A stretch of DNA of 64,000 bases, from NCBI RefSeq assembly GCF_000308295.2, contig NZ_HG326654.1, positions 764,759 through 828,758 on the forward strand, read 5' to 3'. Below, piece after piece: positions 42,866 to 53,354 of the stretch (positions are counted from its first letter, which is position 1; the number at the start of each line of letters is the position of its first letter). Under the pieces are notes generated by a model that saw only the letters and a program-made list of their open reading frames with translations, searched no databases and was not told the DNA's origin. This stretch comes from Afipia birgiae 34632. Its GTDB lineage: Bacteria; Pseudomonadota; Alphaproteobacteria; Rhizobiales; Xanthobacteraceae. The position numbers were made by a program, and so were the translations under genes.

Positions 42866-44851
42866 TTACTCCACCGCCACCTTCCTCGGCTCCACGATCT
42901 CGAAACCGGTGGAGAATTCATCGAACATCCCGAACAGTTCACGCAGCTTGAGCGGATTGCCGCCGATCGAGACGTCACCGGTCAGCACGCTGCCAAGGAA
43001 TGTCCGCTGCTTCAGCGTAATCGCATCAAGCGCCGCGCGGGTCAGCGTGACGCTGGCGTCGGCCTTGTCGGAAAGCTTGCCCGATGTGTGCGTCAGCGCG
43101 GAATTCTCCAGATTCATCACGTAGGTCTCATTGAGATCGGTGAAGGTCCAGTTGATCACGATAGTCTTGCCCTCCGCCTTGGCCGCATTAAGCCGCACGC
43201 CGAGGAAATCGAACGCAAGATCAATCGAGATGCCTTTCAGCAGTTCCGCATTCACCAGCGCCGGCGGCTGCGGGCCGACGCCGCCACGCAATTCCAGCGC
43301 GCCGAGCAGGTAGGCGTTGCGCCAGGTCGCTGCCTCGCTCTGGTAGCCGAGCTGTTCGAGCGCGTCAGCGCCAAGTTCTCGCGCCGCCTTGTTGGCGGGA
43401 TCGGCGAACACCACCTTGCTCATCACGCTGGCGACCCACCGATACTGCCCGGCCTTGTAGTCCTCGCGCGCGCGTTTGATCGTCGCTTCTGCCCCGCCCA
43501 TGTATTCGACCTGCTTCTTCGCCTCCTCCGCGCGCGGCAGCGGATTGAGATCGGCGGGATTGGCGTCATACCAGCCAAGATAGAATTGATAGACCGCCTT
43601 GGCGTTGTGACTGAGCGTGCCGTAATAGCCGCGCGCAGCCCAGTCGCTGGCCAGCGATGGCGGCAGCTTGAGCTGCTCGGCGATCTCCGTCGATGTCAGG
43701 CCGTGATTGAGCAGCCGCACGCTTTGGTCGTGGATGAACTTGTAGAGGTCGCGCTGCTTCTTCAGAAAAGCGACGACGCGCGCATTGTCCCAGATCGGCC
43801 AGTGATGCTGCGCGATCACGATGTCGGTCCTGTCGCCGTAGCGCGCGATCGCGTCATTGATGTAGCGCGACCACAACCGGCCGTCGCGGATTTCCGCGCC
43901 GCGAATGGTGTAGAGATTGTGCATGTTGTGGGTGGCGTCTTCCGCCATGTTCAGCAATTTGAACTGGGGGAAGTACATGATCATCTCGGAAGGCGCTTCC
44001 GAGCCCGGCACCAGATGAAACTCGATGTCGACGCCATCGACGGTGCGCTTTTCGGAAGGTTGCTTGATCACATCGTTGGGCGGGATCAGCGAGATCGAGC
44101 CGCGCGCGAGCGCTTTGCCCAATCCCGTGTCGATCTGCGCCCGGTCTCCGACCGGCAACGCGCTGCCGAACTGATACTGCGCGCGGCGTGACATCGCGTT
44201 GCCGGCGATGACGTTCTCGGCCACCGCATGCTCCATGAAGCCATCCGGCGCGATCACCTTGACCTTGCCCTGCCTGGCGTCGTCCTCGCTGATCACGCCT
44301 TTGGCGCCGCCGAAATGATCGGCATGGCTGTGGGTGTAGATCACAGCAGCGACGGGCCTCAAAGGCCGGTTCTTGAGATAAAGGTCGAGTGCGGCCTTCG
44401 CGGTCTCGTTGGACAGCAGCGGATCGATCAGGATCAGGCCGCTGTCCCCCTCAATGATAGTGAGATTGGCGATGTCGAGCCCGCGGACCTGATAGACGCG
44501 CTCGGTGACCTTGAAGAGACCATTGATGGCGTTGAGCTGCGCCTGCCGCCACAGGCTGGGATTCACCGTCGGCGGCACCTGCTCGCTGTTCAGAAAATCG
44601 TATTGCTTGGTATCAAACGCCGGTTTGCCCGCAGGACCGGGAATGATGCCGTCGGGCAGCGTGGCGATGAAGCCGCGCCGGGCGTCCTCGAAATCCGCGC
44701 GGTCACCGAACGGCAGCGTCTTGAGGAAAGCGTCGTTGACTGCGCGGCTGGCAGGTTCTGCGTCCTTCGATTGAGCGTGCGACGGCGATGGATGAAGGTT
44801 GAGGCCAAACAGGACGGCGGCCAGCAGGCTGGCGAGGCGCAATAACGACAT
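42866..44851 (-). CDS. Linear primary alkylsulfatase (SdsA-type)
   Basis: A 661-residue secreted enzyme of the SdsA1/YjcS type, which hydrolyses linear alkyl sulfates such as SDS to alcohol and sulfate. It has a signal peptide (about 1-26) and an N-terminal metallo-beta-lactamase fold with zinc motif THSHADHFGG (173-182). Further conserved motifs are GPAGKPAFDTKQYDFL, APSEMIMYFPQFKLLNMAED, HHWPIWDN and an alkylsulfatase dimerisation domain. The C-terminal SCP2-like domain spans about 540-661 (VTLTRAALDAITLKQRTFL). The ATG at 44851 is the true start; an earlier open frame is unsupported. It supplies sulfate and carbon, and is divergent from uvrB. Confidence 0.93.
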   Translation of the reverse strand: MSLLRLASLLAAVLFGLNLHPSPSHAQSKDAEPASRAVNDAFLKTLPFGDRADFEDARRGFIATLPDGIIPGPAGKPAFDTKQYDFLNSEQVPPTVNPSLWRQAQLNAINGLFKVTERVYQVRGLDIANLTIIEGDSGLILIDPLLSNETAKAALDLYLKNRPLRPVAAVIYTHSHADHFGGAKGVISEDDARQGKVKVIAPDGFMEHAVAENVIAGNAMSRRAQYQFGSALPVGDRAQIDTGLGKALARGSISLIPPNDVIKQPSEKRTVDGVDIEFHLVPGSEAPSEMIMYFPQFKLLNMAEDATHNMHNLYTIRGAEIRDGRLWSRYINDAIARYGDRTDIVIAQHHWPIWDNARVVAFLKKQRDLYKFIHDQSVRLLNHGLTSTEIAEQLKLPPSLASDWAARGYYGTLSHNAKAVYQFYLGWYDANPADLNPLPRAEEAKKQVEYMGGAEATIKRAREDYKAGQYRWVASVMSKVVFADPANKAARELGADALEQLGYQSEAATWRNAYLLGALELRGGVGPQPPALVNAELLKGISIDLAFDFLGVRLNAAKAEGKTIVINWTFTDLNETYVMNLENSALTHTSGKLSDKADASVTLTRAALDAITLKQRTFLGSVLTGDVSIGGNPLKLRELFGMFDEFSTGFEIVEPRKVAVE

Positions 44852-45004
44852 GGGACACTCCCGGACTGTGGCGTGGTCCTCGGCATGGACCACGCGTTGG
44901 TTCCAGCCTATCAGGGGAAATGCGTAAGTTTCATCGCAAAGTTCGTTGCAGGCAGCGAAGAAAATGCCCTTTTCTCTCCGCGCTTCGCATCCCATATTCC
45001 GCCC

Positions 45005-45253
45005 ATGGCGAAGAACCCCGATTCCTCGAAGAAGTCCCCCAAAACCCCGAAGTCGAAAGCACATCGTCCCGATGTGCAGCCGATCGGGCCCGCGCTGGCG
45101 GAGCTTTTGAACCCGGCGATCAACCGCGGCGATGCGGGCATGGGGTCGGGCACCGGCTTGCAGCCGCCGCCGGACAATTCAAGGGACCGGCGCTCTGGCG
45201 GCGAGGCCGCGATCCATCGTGCACGGAAATCGACGCCGAAGGATTTTAACGAA
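45005..45253 (+). pseudogene. Original 5' end of uvrB, now out of frame
   Basis: The frame starting at ATG 45005 reads MAKNPDSSKKSPKTPK, then [51 protein letters not shown]. This is the disordered Lys/Pro-rich N-terminal extension of UvrB in this bacterial group, which should continue with an EAPQANYG segment. Instead the sequence runs into a 172-bp insertion, after which that segment resumes in another frame. The part is therefore cut off from the UvrB core unless translated by an unusual event. Confidence 0.75.
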
Positions 45254-45350
45254 GGCAAGACGCACACTTCGACGAAACCTTCTGCAAGTTTTCCCCCCAC
45301 CCCCGACTCCTCCCCACCACTCGCTTCGCTCGCGGAGGGAGGGGAGGAAA

Positions 45351-47966
<2,616 letters not shown>

Positions 47967-48011
47967 GGGATAAGCTTCCTACAGAGGGCGGTTCATTGAG
48001 CCGTTTAATCA

Positions 48012-49265
48012 TTGAAGTTACCCACTGAGTTCACAAGAACCAGCGCAGAGAATTCTTGGAAAGAATTTATCGAATGGATTGGCTTTTCGACGCTTCGTGA
48101 GTCGCTGAATAGAAAGCATAAATCTCTAGAAGATTGGGCTGCATTTAAAGACATGGCTCCCCGACTCTTCTCTATCGAATACGGCTTACAGTCGGTTTTG
48201 AGAAAATGGAGGTCGACCCGAAAACTTTGGTACCCCAAAGAAAAGCCGGTATATGACGCCTACGCATTTGTCAGTTCGTGCATAGAGATAAAAAAGCACC
48301 TCACTCACGAACAAGCACGGGTATTTCGCCGCAGGATCATCTCGGAGATCCTCCCCAATGGTCGACTGTGCCATCTAGATCACGAATTTCGAACAGCTCA
48401 GAGTTTGACCGAGTTTGGATGGAACATCACACACTTCGGCTTCTGTGGTGATCCCGGTCCAGACTTCGTTGCTAAACGCGGAGAGATTGAGGTGGAGATC
48501 GAAAGCAAATGCCTCTCACCGGAGATCGGGCTAGGTGTATCTTACGACTTCGCGGCCCGCTTAATGGCACGTTTAAATCGAGAATTGCAGTCTCGTCACA
48601 CTAACAGTTTTACTACGATCCGGATAAAAATTAATGGATCGTCACAGCCAGGTGGAGGAATTGACGGAGTCAAAAGCCAAATATTGGAAACCTATAAAGC
48701 CGGTCATCATTTCTCTTCAGAGACACTCTCAATTGAGATCGAAACGACCCCACTCGAAGAGTTTTTTGCTCGTTTTCCGAATTTTCAAAGCGAGGATTGG
48801 TTGCAGCGCACCTTTAGCGAAATTCGCACTCAGAAAGGCGATTTTGGATACTTTATCCGACGAAGCGAAGAGTTGATATTCTGCAATCTCGTGTCCATGA
48901 GAACTAACCAGCAAGCGAAAAAGATTATGAAGCTCGTTAGCACCACGTGCGAGCGCCAATTCAGCAAGCGGCGCCCCGCTTTACTTTGGCTTCACTTACA
49001 GGGCTTGGCCCCCGGCCAAATCGACAGCAACCCCGAATGGGCGTCAGCGTTCTTTCAAATGCTTGCGCGTCACGCTTTCACGAACAACCGTCGAGATCAT
49101 CTTGCTTCGCTTGTATTTACAAGCGATGCTGACCTAGACCATCAATCTGTATTGTATCGCGGAAGGGATCGAAGACGCGCGAGTGCTGCTGGCCACCTTA
49201 AGGGCTACGACAATAAACGCTGCCGCTTCGGGACAGTCCAGGTTTTGTCGCCAACGCTTTCATGA
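48012..49265 (+). CDS. Uncharacterised ORF with PD-(D/E)XK-like nuclease motif
   Basis: A 417-residue protein that I do not recognise. Residues 147-170 read DPGPDFVAKRGEIEVEIESKC, with Pro-Asp 150-151 followed about 11 residues later by Glu-Ser-Lys 164-166, a good PD-(D/E)XK nuclease pattern. The N-terminal part is helical (SAENSWKEFIEWIGFSTLRES) and the later part carries basic segments. Codons are visibly richer in A and T than in the neighbours, and repeats or phage genes are absent, so the gene looks acquired. The start is TTG at 48012, the first after an in-frame stop; an internal ATG is possible. It follows uvrB by 45 bases on the same strand. A defence or DNA-processing role is possible. 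Confidence 0.55.
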   Translation: MKLPTEFTRTSAENSWKEFIEWIGFSTLRESLNRKHKSLEDWAAFKDMAPRLFSIEYGLQSVLRKWRSTRKLWYPKEKPVYDAYAFVSSCIEIKKHLTHEQARVFRRRIISEILPNGRLCHLDHEFRTAQSLTEFGWNITHFGFCGDPGPDFVAKRGEIEVEIESKCLSPEIGLGVSYDFAARLMARLNRELQSRHTNSFTTIRIKINGSSQPGGGIDGVKSQILETYKAGHHFSSETLSIEIETTPLEEFFARFPNFQSEDWLQRTFSEIRTQKGDFGYFIRRSEELIFCNLVSMRTNQQAKKIMKLVSTTCERQFSKRRPALLWLHLQGLAPGQIDSNPEWASAFFQMLARHAFTNNRRDHLASLVFTSDADLDHQSVLYRGRDRRRASAAGHLKGYDNKRCRFGTVQVLSPTLS

Positions 49266-49398
49266 AACGATACAAGCTCCTAAGAAGCCTCGCTAGTGCG
49301 ACAATTTCTGGTACTTCGTCATCCCGCCTATTTGCAATCCCCCCTCAGCCCCTGCTAGGTCATCATCCAGGTTTTCTGCATGTGACTTGGGGGACTAA

Positions 49399-49761
49399 AT
49401 GGCCGACGCCGATCTCGATGCGCTCATCCGGCAGCTTGCAAAGCAACAGAACAAGGCCCTGACGGCTGCCGTGAAGAAACGGCGGGACCGCGCCATAGCG
49501 CTCGCCGCCAAGGCGAAGGATGCCGGGAGCAAGCAGCGCCAGCGGCAGCTCGCGAAAGACATTCTTGAGATCGGCACGGCGACCGTGAAGCGGCTGCAGA
49601 TGTCCGCCGACAACGCCGCCTACAGCTACGCCCGGTCGGTTCGGCAGGCAACTGACGCCGCTGCCGCCCAGAAGACGGTCGCATCCGCCAAGCCGGAGAA
49701 AAAGTCTGCGAAGAAATCCACCAAGAAGGCGACTAAGGTGGCTAAAAAAGCCAAGGGCTAG
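49399..49761 (+). CDS. Small Lys/Ala-rich protein with basic tail
   Basis: A 120-residue protein. The first two thirds form a probable helical, coiled-coil region (DLDALIRQLAKQQNKALTAAVKKRRDRA, then KQRQRQLAKDILEIGTATVKRLQM). The C-terminus is an unstructured Lys/Ala tail (KKSAKKSTKKATKVAKKAKG) like that of histone H1-type nucleoid proteins, so it may bind DNA. The start has GGGGGA 6 bases upstream. I cannot name a family. It lies downstream of the PD-(D/E)XK-like ORF, inside the same AT-richer patch of uneven composition. Confidence 0.6.
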   Translation: MADADLDALIRQLAKQQNKALTAAVKKRRDRAIALAAKAKDAGSKQRQRQLAKDILEIGTATVKRLQMSADNAAYSYARSVRQATDAAAAQKTVASAKPEKKSAKKSTKKATKVAKKAKG

Positions 49762-50143
49762 TCGCTGATGGAGCCCGGGCGGACATCACAAATTACGCCG
49801 CCGACGTTCCGTCGCCACGTTAGTAATCTGCGTCTTCCGTTCGCGCCGCGTCATCGCGGGCTCTCCGAGAAACCTCGGTGCGCCGGACTGGACGTATTGA
49901 AGTGATCATGCTGTCGCTGCGTAAGGACAGCAGTCCTTCGTCCCGTCGGGAGCGAAAATATACTAGCACCGGAAGCAATTCTGTCTATCCCCGAACATCG
50001 ATGTCGTCCCGAATAGGCCGGACGACCTTGCTCCTGTGAACTCGCTCATCTAGACAACAAGATGTTGTAGCGAGGCAGGAATGTTTCTTCTGCCGCGTTG
50101 AAGATATAGATGCACCACGTCCGGCAGTGCACGAACGCGATCG
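49762..50143. other. Intergenic stretch before csaA
   Basis: About 380 bases where I see no convincing gene, repeat or terminator. Small open frames exist on both strands but have no recognisable product. The base composition is mixed, with CTAGACAACAAGATGTTG and similar AT-containing words, consistent with degraded DNA between the island and csaA. Confidence 0.4.
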
Positions 50144-50506
50144 ATGAATGTGACCTCCGCCCCCATCACCTATGACGACTTCGCCAAGGTTGACCTTCGC
50201 GTCGGACGCGTTCTCGAGGTGCAGCCGTTTCCGAAGGCCCGCAACCCGTCGTGGAAAGTGCGCGTCGATCTCGGCGGCCTCGGCGAGAAATGGTCGAGCG
50301 CACAGATCACCAACTACACGGCAGAACAGCTCGTCGGCTCGGTGGTGGTCTGCGTCTGCAATTTTCCGCCGCGCAACATCGCAGGCTTCATGTCCGAGGT
50401 GCTGATTCTTGGCGCGCCGGACGCCGATGGAAAAGTCATCCTGCTGTCGCCGCGCAAGGATGACGCCGACCGCGATATCGTCGCGCCCGGCGCGAAAGTC
50501 TACTGA
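50144..50506 (+). CDS. csaA: CsaA-like tRNA-binding-domain protein
   Basis: A 120-residue protein made of one tRNA-binding (OB-fold, EMAP-II-like) domain. The signature ITYDDFAKVDLRVGRVLEVQPFPKARNPSWKVRVDLG is followed by SSAQITNYTAEQLVGSVVVCVCNFPPRNIAGFMSEVLILGA, as in CsaA. In Bacillus CsaA is a chaperone-like protein that can bind export-type polypeptides and tRNA; here the role is unconfirmed. The length and lack of any extra domain match the family. It faces the pfkA gene, which ends 41 bases away on the other strand. Confidence 0.9.
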   Translation: MNVTSAPITYDDFAKVDLRVGRVLEVQPFPKARNPSWKVRVDLGGLGEKWSSAQITNYTAEQLVGSVVVCVCNFPPRNIAGFMSEVLILGAPDADGKVILLSPRKDDADRDIVAPGAKVY

Positions 50507-50547
50507 CGCGCCGGCTCTCTCCGCAACGCCACTGATTTGAAATCGGC

Positions 50548-51519
50548 CTACTGCGCCAGAACGCGCGCGAGTTCGATCAGATTGGTCGAGATCGGCTTGG
50601 TGCGTCCCGCGATCTCGGCCAGCGGCGTGCGGGTAATCTCCCCGCGCTGCTCGCCGACCAGAACTCCCGAGACACCCTCCGCCAGTGAGGTGAGCGCGGC
50701 GACGCCCAGCCGTGTCGCAAGCAACCGGTCGAACGCCGTCGGCGGCGCGCCGCGCACCACGTGGCCCAGCACTGTGGCGCGCAGTTCGAACCCGACCATG
50801 TCCCGGTCCTTCTCGAAGTGAGCCAGAATACGCGCGGCGTTCTCCGTGACGCCCTCGGCGATCACCACGATCGCATGGGTCTTGCCGCGGTCGTAGGCCG
50901 CGCGCAGCCGCTCGGCAATTTCAAAGGCCGACACTTCAAACTCAGGCGTTGAAATGACCTCGGCGCCTCCGGCAAGACCGGCCATCATGGCGAGATAGCC
51001 GCAATTGCGTCCCATGGTCTCGACCAGAAACGCCCGCGTGTGCGACGAGCCGGTGGTGCGCAGGTTGTCGATGGCCTCCAGCGTCACGTTGATGGCGGTA
51101 TCGCAGCCGATGGTGACGTCGGTGCCGTAAAGATCGTTGTCGATGGTCGAGGCGATTCCAACGACGGGAAAGCCGAGGCTATGCAGCGCGGCGGAGCCGG
51201 TCTGCGAGCCGTTGCCGCCGATCACCACCAGAGCGTCGATGCCGCGCGTCGCCAGATTGCGCAGCGCCTTCGAGCGCCCGCTTTCCTCGCGGAATTCCTG
51301 CGAGCGCGCACTGCCGAGAAACGTCCCGCCGATCTGGATAATGCCGCCGACGTCACGCGCATTGAGCCTCGTCATGCGATCGTCGATCAGGCCCTGCCAG
51401 CCTTCGCGCACGCCAAATACCGCGATATCGCGGTTGAGTGCGCTGCGCGTGACCGCACGGATGGCGGCGTTCATTCCGGGGGCATCGCCGCCGCTGGTCA
51501 GGATCGCAATGGCTTTCAT
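50548..51519 (-). CDS. pfkA: ATP-dependent 6-phosphofructokinase-like protein
   Basis: A 323-residue phosphofructokinase. The N-terminal ATP site GGDAPGMNAAIR (10-21) and the substrate region STIDNDLYGTD are present; Asp 127, the catalytic base of E. coli PfkA, is kept in TIDND. ATP rather than PPi use is suggested by Gly 104. The magnesium-binding Asp 103 of E. coli PfkA is Asn here (VVIGGNGSQTG). The allosteric sites cannot be judged. Fructose-6-phosphate phosphorylation would be its glycolytic step, although many Bradyrhizobium-type bacteria use the Entner-Doudoroff route, so it may be minor. The gene converges on csaA. An inverted repeat (51608) lies upstream. Confidence 0.88.
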   Translation of the reverse strand: MKAIAILTSGGDAPGMNAAIRAVTRSALNRDIAVFGVREGWQGLIDDRMTRLNARDVGGIIQIGGTFLGSARSQEFREESGRSKALRNLATRGIDALVVIGGNGSQTGSAALHSLGFPVVGIASTIDNDLYGTDVTIGCDTAINVTLEAIDNLRTTGSSHTRAFLVETMGRNCGYLAMMAGLAGGAEVISTPEFEVSAFEIAERLRAAYDRGKTHAIVVIAEGVTENAARILAHFEKDRDMVGFELRATVLGHVVRGAPPTAFDRLLATRLGVAALTSLAEGVSGVLVGEQRGEITRTPLAEIAGRTKPISTNLIELARVLAQ

Positions 51520-51607
51520 GCTGGTGTCCCGTATCCGACGTTCGCTTCACTCTGCGGCGTCTCCCGGGCGAACGTCGGATACGAAAGGACACTCGCCAAT
51601 TATGACT

Positions 51608-51684
51608 CTGGTGATCCTTTGGTTCTGACATTCGTAAAAGTGCCTGCGAAGAGGATGATACGAATGTCAGAACCGGATCACCAG
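51608..51684. repeat. Inverted repeat, copy C of the GACATTC family
   Basis: The arms CTGGTGATCC...GGTTCTGACATTCG and CGAATGTCAGAACCGGATCACCAG pair across almost their whole length. The loop TAAAAGTGCCTGCGAAGAGGATGATA shares TGCCTGC with copy B (3216-3301). Substitutions relative to A and B fall in both arms together, so pairing is kept. Confidence 0.8.
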
Positions 51685-51759
51685 AACTTTATGACGCCAT
51701 CGGCGGGACGTCCATCCATGGGGCAATGGACGTGTAATCACGCGCCGCATTTCTTGCCC

Positions 51760-51939
51760 TCATCCGGACCTGCGGTTGCTGGTGTTCTGCTTCATGTTTG
51801 CGTGGTCGCCCTGCTCGTCGATGTTCTGTTTTTCATCGTCACGGTGGCCCTTGGTGTTGTCGGTTGTCACCTTCGGCGTGCCGCCGGGGCCCTTGGCGCT
51901 GCGGTTGTCTTCCGGGACAGGCGGGATGGTCCTGGTCAT
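51760..51939 (-). CDS. Small hydrophilic conserved protein
   Basis: A 59-residue protein, MTRTIPPVPEDNRSAKGPGG, then TPKVTTDNTKGHRDDEKQNI, DEQGDHANMKQNTSNRRSG. It is almost entirely polar and likely disordered. I recognise the pattern from Bradyrhizobium-type genomes, where similar short proteins also start TIPPVPEDNRS and end with a QGDxxNxKQNT region, but no function is known. The start ATG at 51939 has AGGAG (GGAGGACTGC) upstream. It is divergent from the secreted protein at 52058. Confidence 0.65.
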   Translation of the reverse strand: MTRTIPPVPEDNRSAKGPGGTPKVTTDNTKGHRDDEKQNIDEQGDHANMKQNTSNRRSG

Positions 51940-52057
51940 GCAGTCCTCCTGTATACGAGGAGACAATGCGCATAATGGACAGCCGTTCCTCGCGACCTTG
52001 CAACAAAATGTAGTAGGATGGCGTCACAAATTCAGGCGACACATCGCGGACCGAGCT

Positions 52058-52738
52058 ATGACATACATAAAGGCCTTGTCCGGCGCCCTGCTGATCTCCG
52101 CTTTCGCACTGAGCGGCGCCGATGCAGCGAAGAAGGCCGCCAAACCGGCCGAGCCGATGGCGCAGGATACCTCGCTCAACAATCTCAAGGACGCGCCGAA
52201 GGCTCCGCCTCTCACCTGCGAAGGGCCGTTTGCGAAAGACACCACGCACGAGAGACTGGCCGCTGAATTCGGCGCGAAGAACGTGGTGTTCAAGGACGTC
52301 GATGTCTCAAGCAACGTGCTGACCAAGGCCACCGTGGTTTTCGACACCGATCCGACCCGGCGTCTGGTGGTCTTCTGGAAAGACGAGAAGACCCGAACCA
52401 AACCCTTGTCCATCGCTATCGACACACCTTCGACCTGGACCGGCCCCGGCGGCGTGCGCAACGGCCTGACGCTGAAGGATCTCGAGAAGCTCAACGGCGG
52501 AGGCTTCAGCATCACCGGTTTCGGCGGCATTGGTGGTGGCGAGGCCTCGAAGCTCGGCGGTCCGTTTGTCGATCTGCCCGGTGACTGCACTTTAAAAATC
52601 CGATTCGACCCCGGCATCGCTAATCCGTTACCGCCGCGCTTCGCATCGGTGACGGGCGACGTGCTGATCGCATCGACGAATCTTGTGTTACGCCGCGTGC
52701 GTCCACAAATCGTGCAATGGAGCATTAACTACCGTTGA
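52058..52738 (+). CDS. Secreted hypothetical protein
   Basis: A 226-residue protein with a signal peptide (MTYIKALSGALLISAFALSGADA) followed by a Lys/Ala/Pro-rich linker (KKAAKPAEPMAQDTS). The rest (about 60-226) contains CEGPFAKDTTHERLAAEFGAKNVVFKDVDV, then VFDTDPTRRLVVFWKDEKTRTKPLSI, a GGGFSITGFGGIGGGEASKLGG stretch and a C-terminal strand SINYR. Two Cys (CEGP and DCTL) could pair. I cannot match it to a named family with certainty. It is probably periplasmic. Its start has a GAGC upstream and an open frame before it is not needed. Confidence 0.7.
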   Translation: MTYIKALSGALLISAFALSGADAAKKAAKPAEPMAQDTSLNNLKDAPKAPPLTCEGPFAKDTTHERLAAEFGAKNVVFKDVDVSSNVLTKATVVFDTDPTRRLVVFWKDEKTRTKPLSIAIDTPSTWTGPGGVRNGLTLKDLEKLNGGGFSITGFGGIGGGEASKLGGPFVDLPGDCTLKIRFDPGIANPLPPRFASVTGDVLIASTNLVLRRVRPQIVQWSINYR

Positions 52739-52889
52739 AATTTGCATCCGAAATGGCGTGCGCCCACCGAGAACCGGCGCGGACAATCATCAACAAATTG
52801 GAGAGACTTCGTTAAACCTCGCATTGCATGCGGCTTGATCCTCAATCGGTTCCCAACTACGGAACCGGCCAGGCGGGGGAGACGACGCA

Positions 52890-53345
52890 ATGAACAATCC
52901 ACAGTCCGAAAAGTGTGTGCGGACGTTTATCGAATCCTATTATTCCGGTGACATCGCGCGCATGGAGCAGTGCTGCGACGACGCATTTTTTTCAATCACC
53001 TATGCCCCCGTTGAAATCTTTCCGCATCTCGGCATCCAGCAGAGCAAGGCGTGGATCGCGCAGGCAATCCAGATCCAGCAGGAGCGCTATTCCGACCGGC
53101 GCGTTACGATCGATTTTGTGATCGCGGATGACACCCAAGCCGCGACATTGGTGCAGGCGACCCTGACCAAGCGCAGTGACCAGCGCGTCATCACACTCAG
53201 TGTCGGAGAATTCTTCACCCTGCGTAACGGCCGCATCGTGGAGCACCGCTCGCTGTTCGATACCTTCGATCTGCTGCAGCAATTGCTCGGGAGCGATCTG
53301 ACCGACGAATTCGCCGCCCGCCTGAAGAACGCGATGCGGCGATAG
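52890..53345 (+). CDS. SnoaL-like (NTF2-fold) protein, copy 1
   Basis: A 151-residue protein with the NTF2/SnoaL-like cone fold. It starts VRTFIESYYSGDIARMEQCCDDAFFSITYAP, has central strands with RVTIDFVIADDTQAATLVQATLTKRSDQR and ends with EFFTLRNGRIVEHRSLFDTFDLLQQLL. The 'F-x-x-x-x-G-R-I' and 'D-T-F-D' positions match SnoaL domains. Such proteins include dehydratases, isomerases and stress proteins. The gene at 55288 is a diverged paralogue, sharing its DTFDLxxQxLG end. It lies 9 bases from the stop of the frameshifted serine hydrolase on the opposite strand. Confidence 0.82.
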   Translation: MNNPQSEKCVRTFIESYYSGDIARMEQCCDDAFFSITYAPVEIFPHLGIQQSKAWIAQAIQIQQERYSDRRVTIDFVIADDTQAATLVQATLTKRSDQRVITLSVGEFFTLRNGRIVEHRSLFDTFDLLQQLLGSDLTDEFAARLKNAMRR

Positions 53346-53354
53346 CCGCCGAAC

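Noticed and set aside
48186-48959. Short minus-strand frames opposite the AT-richer ORF as a partner toxin or antitoxin
   Set aside because: They are antisense shadows without ribosome sites or family resemblance.
47967-50143. Genomic island with attachment sites around the PD-(D/E)XK-like ORF
   Set aside because: There is no tRNA, integrase or direct-repeat pair in the region, so only different base composition is claimed, not an integrated element.
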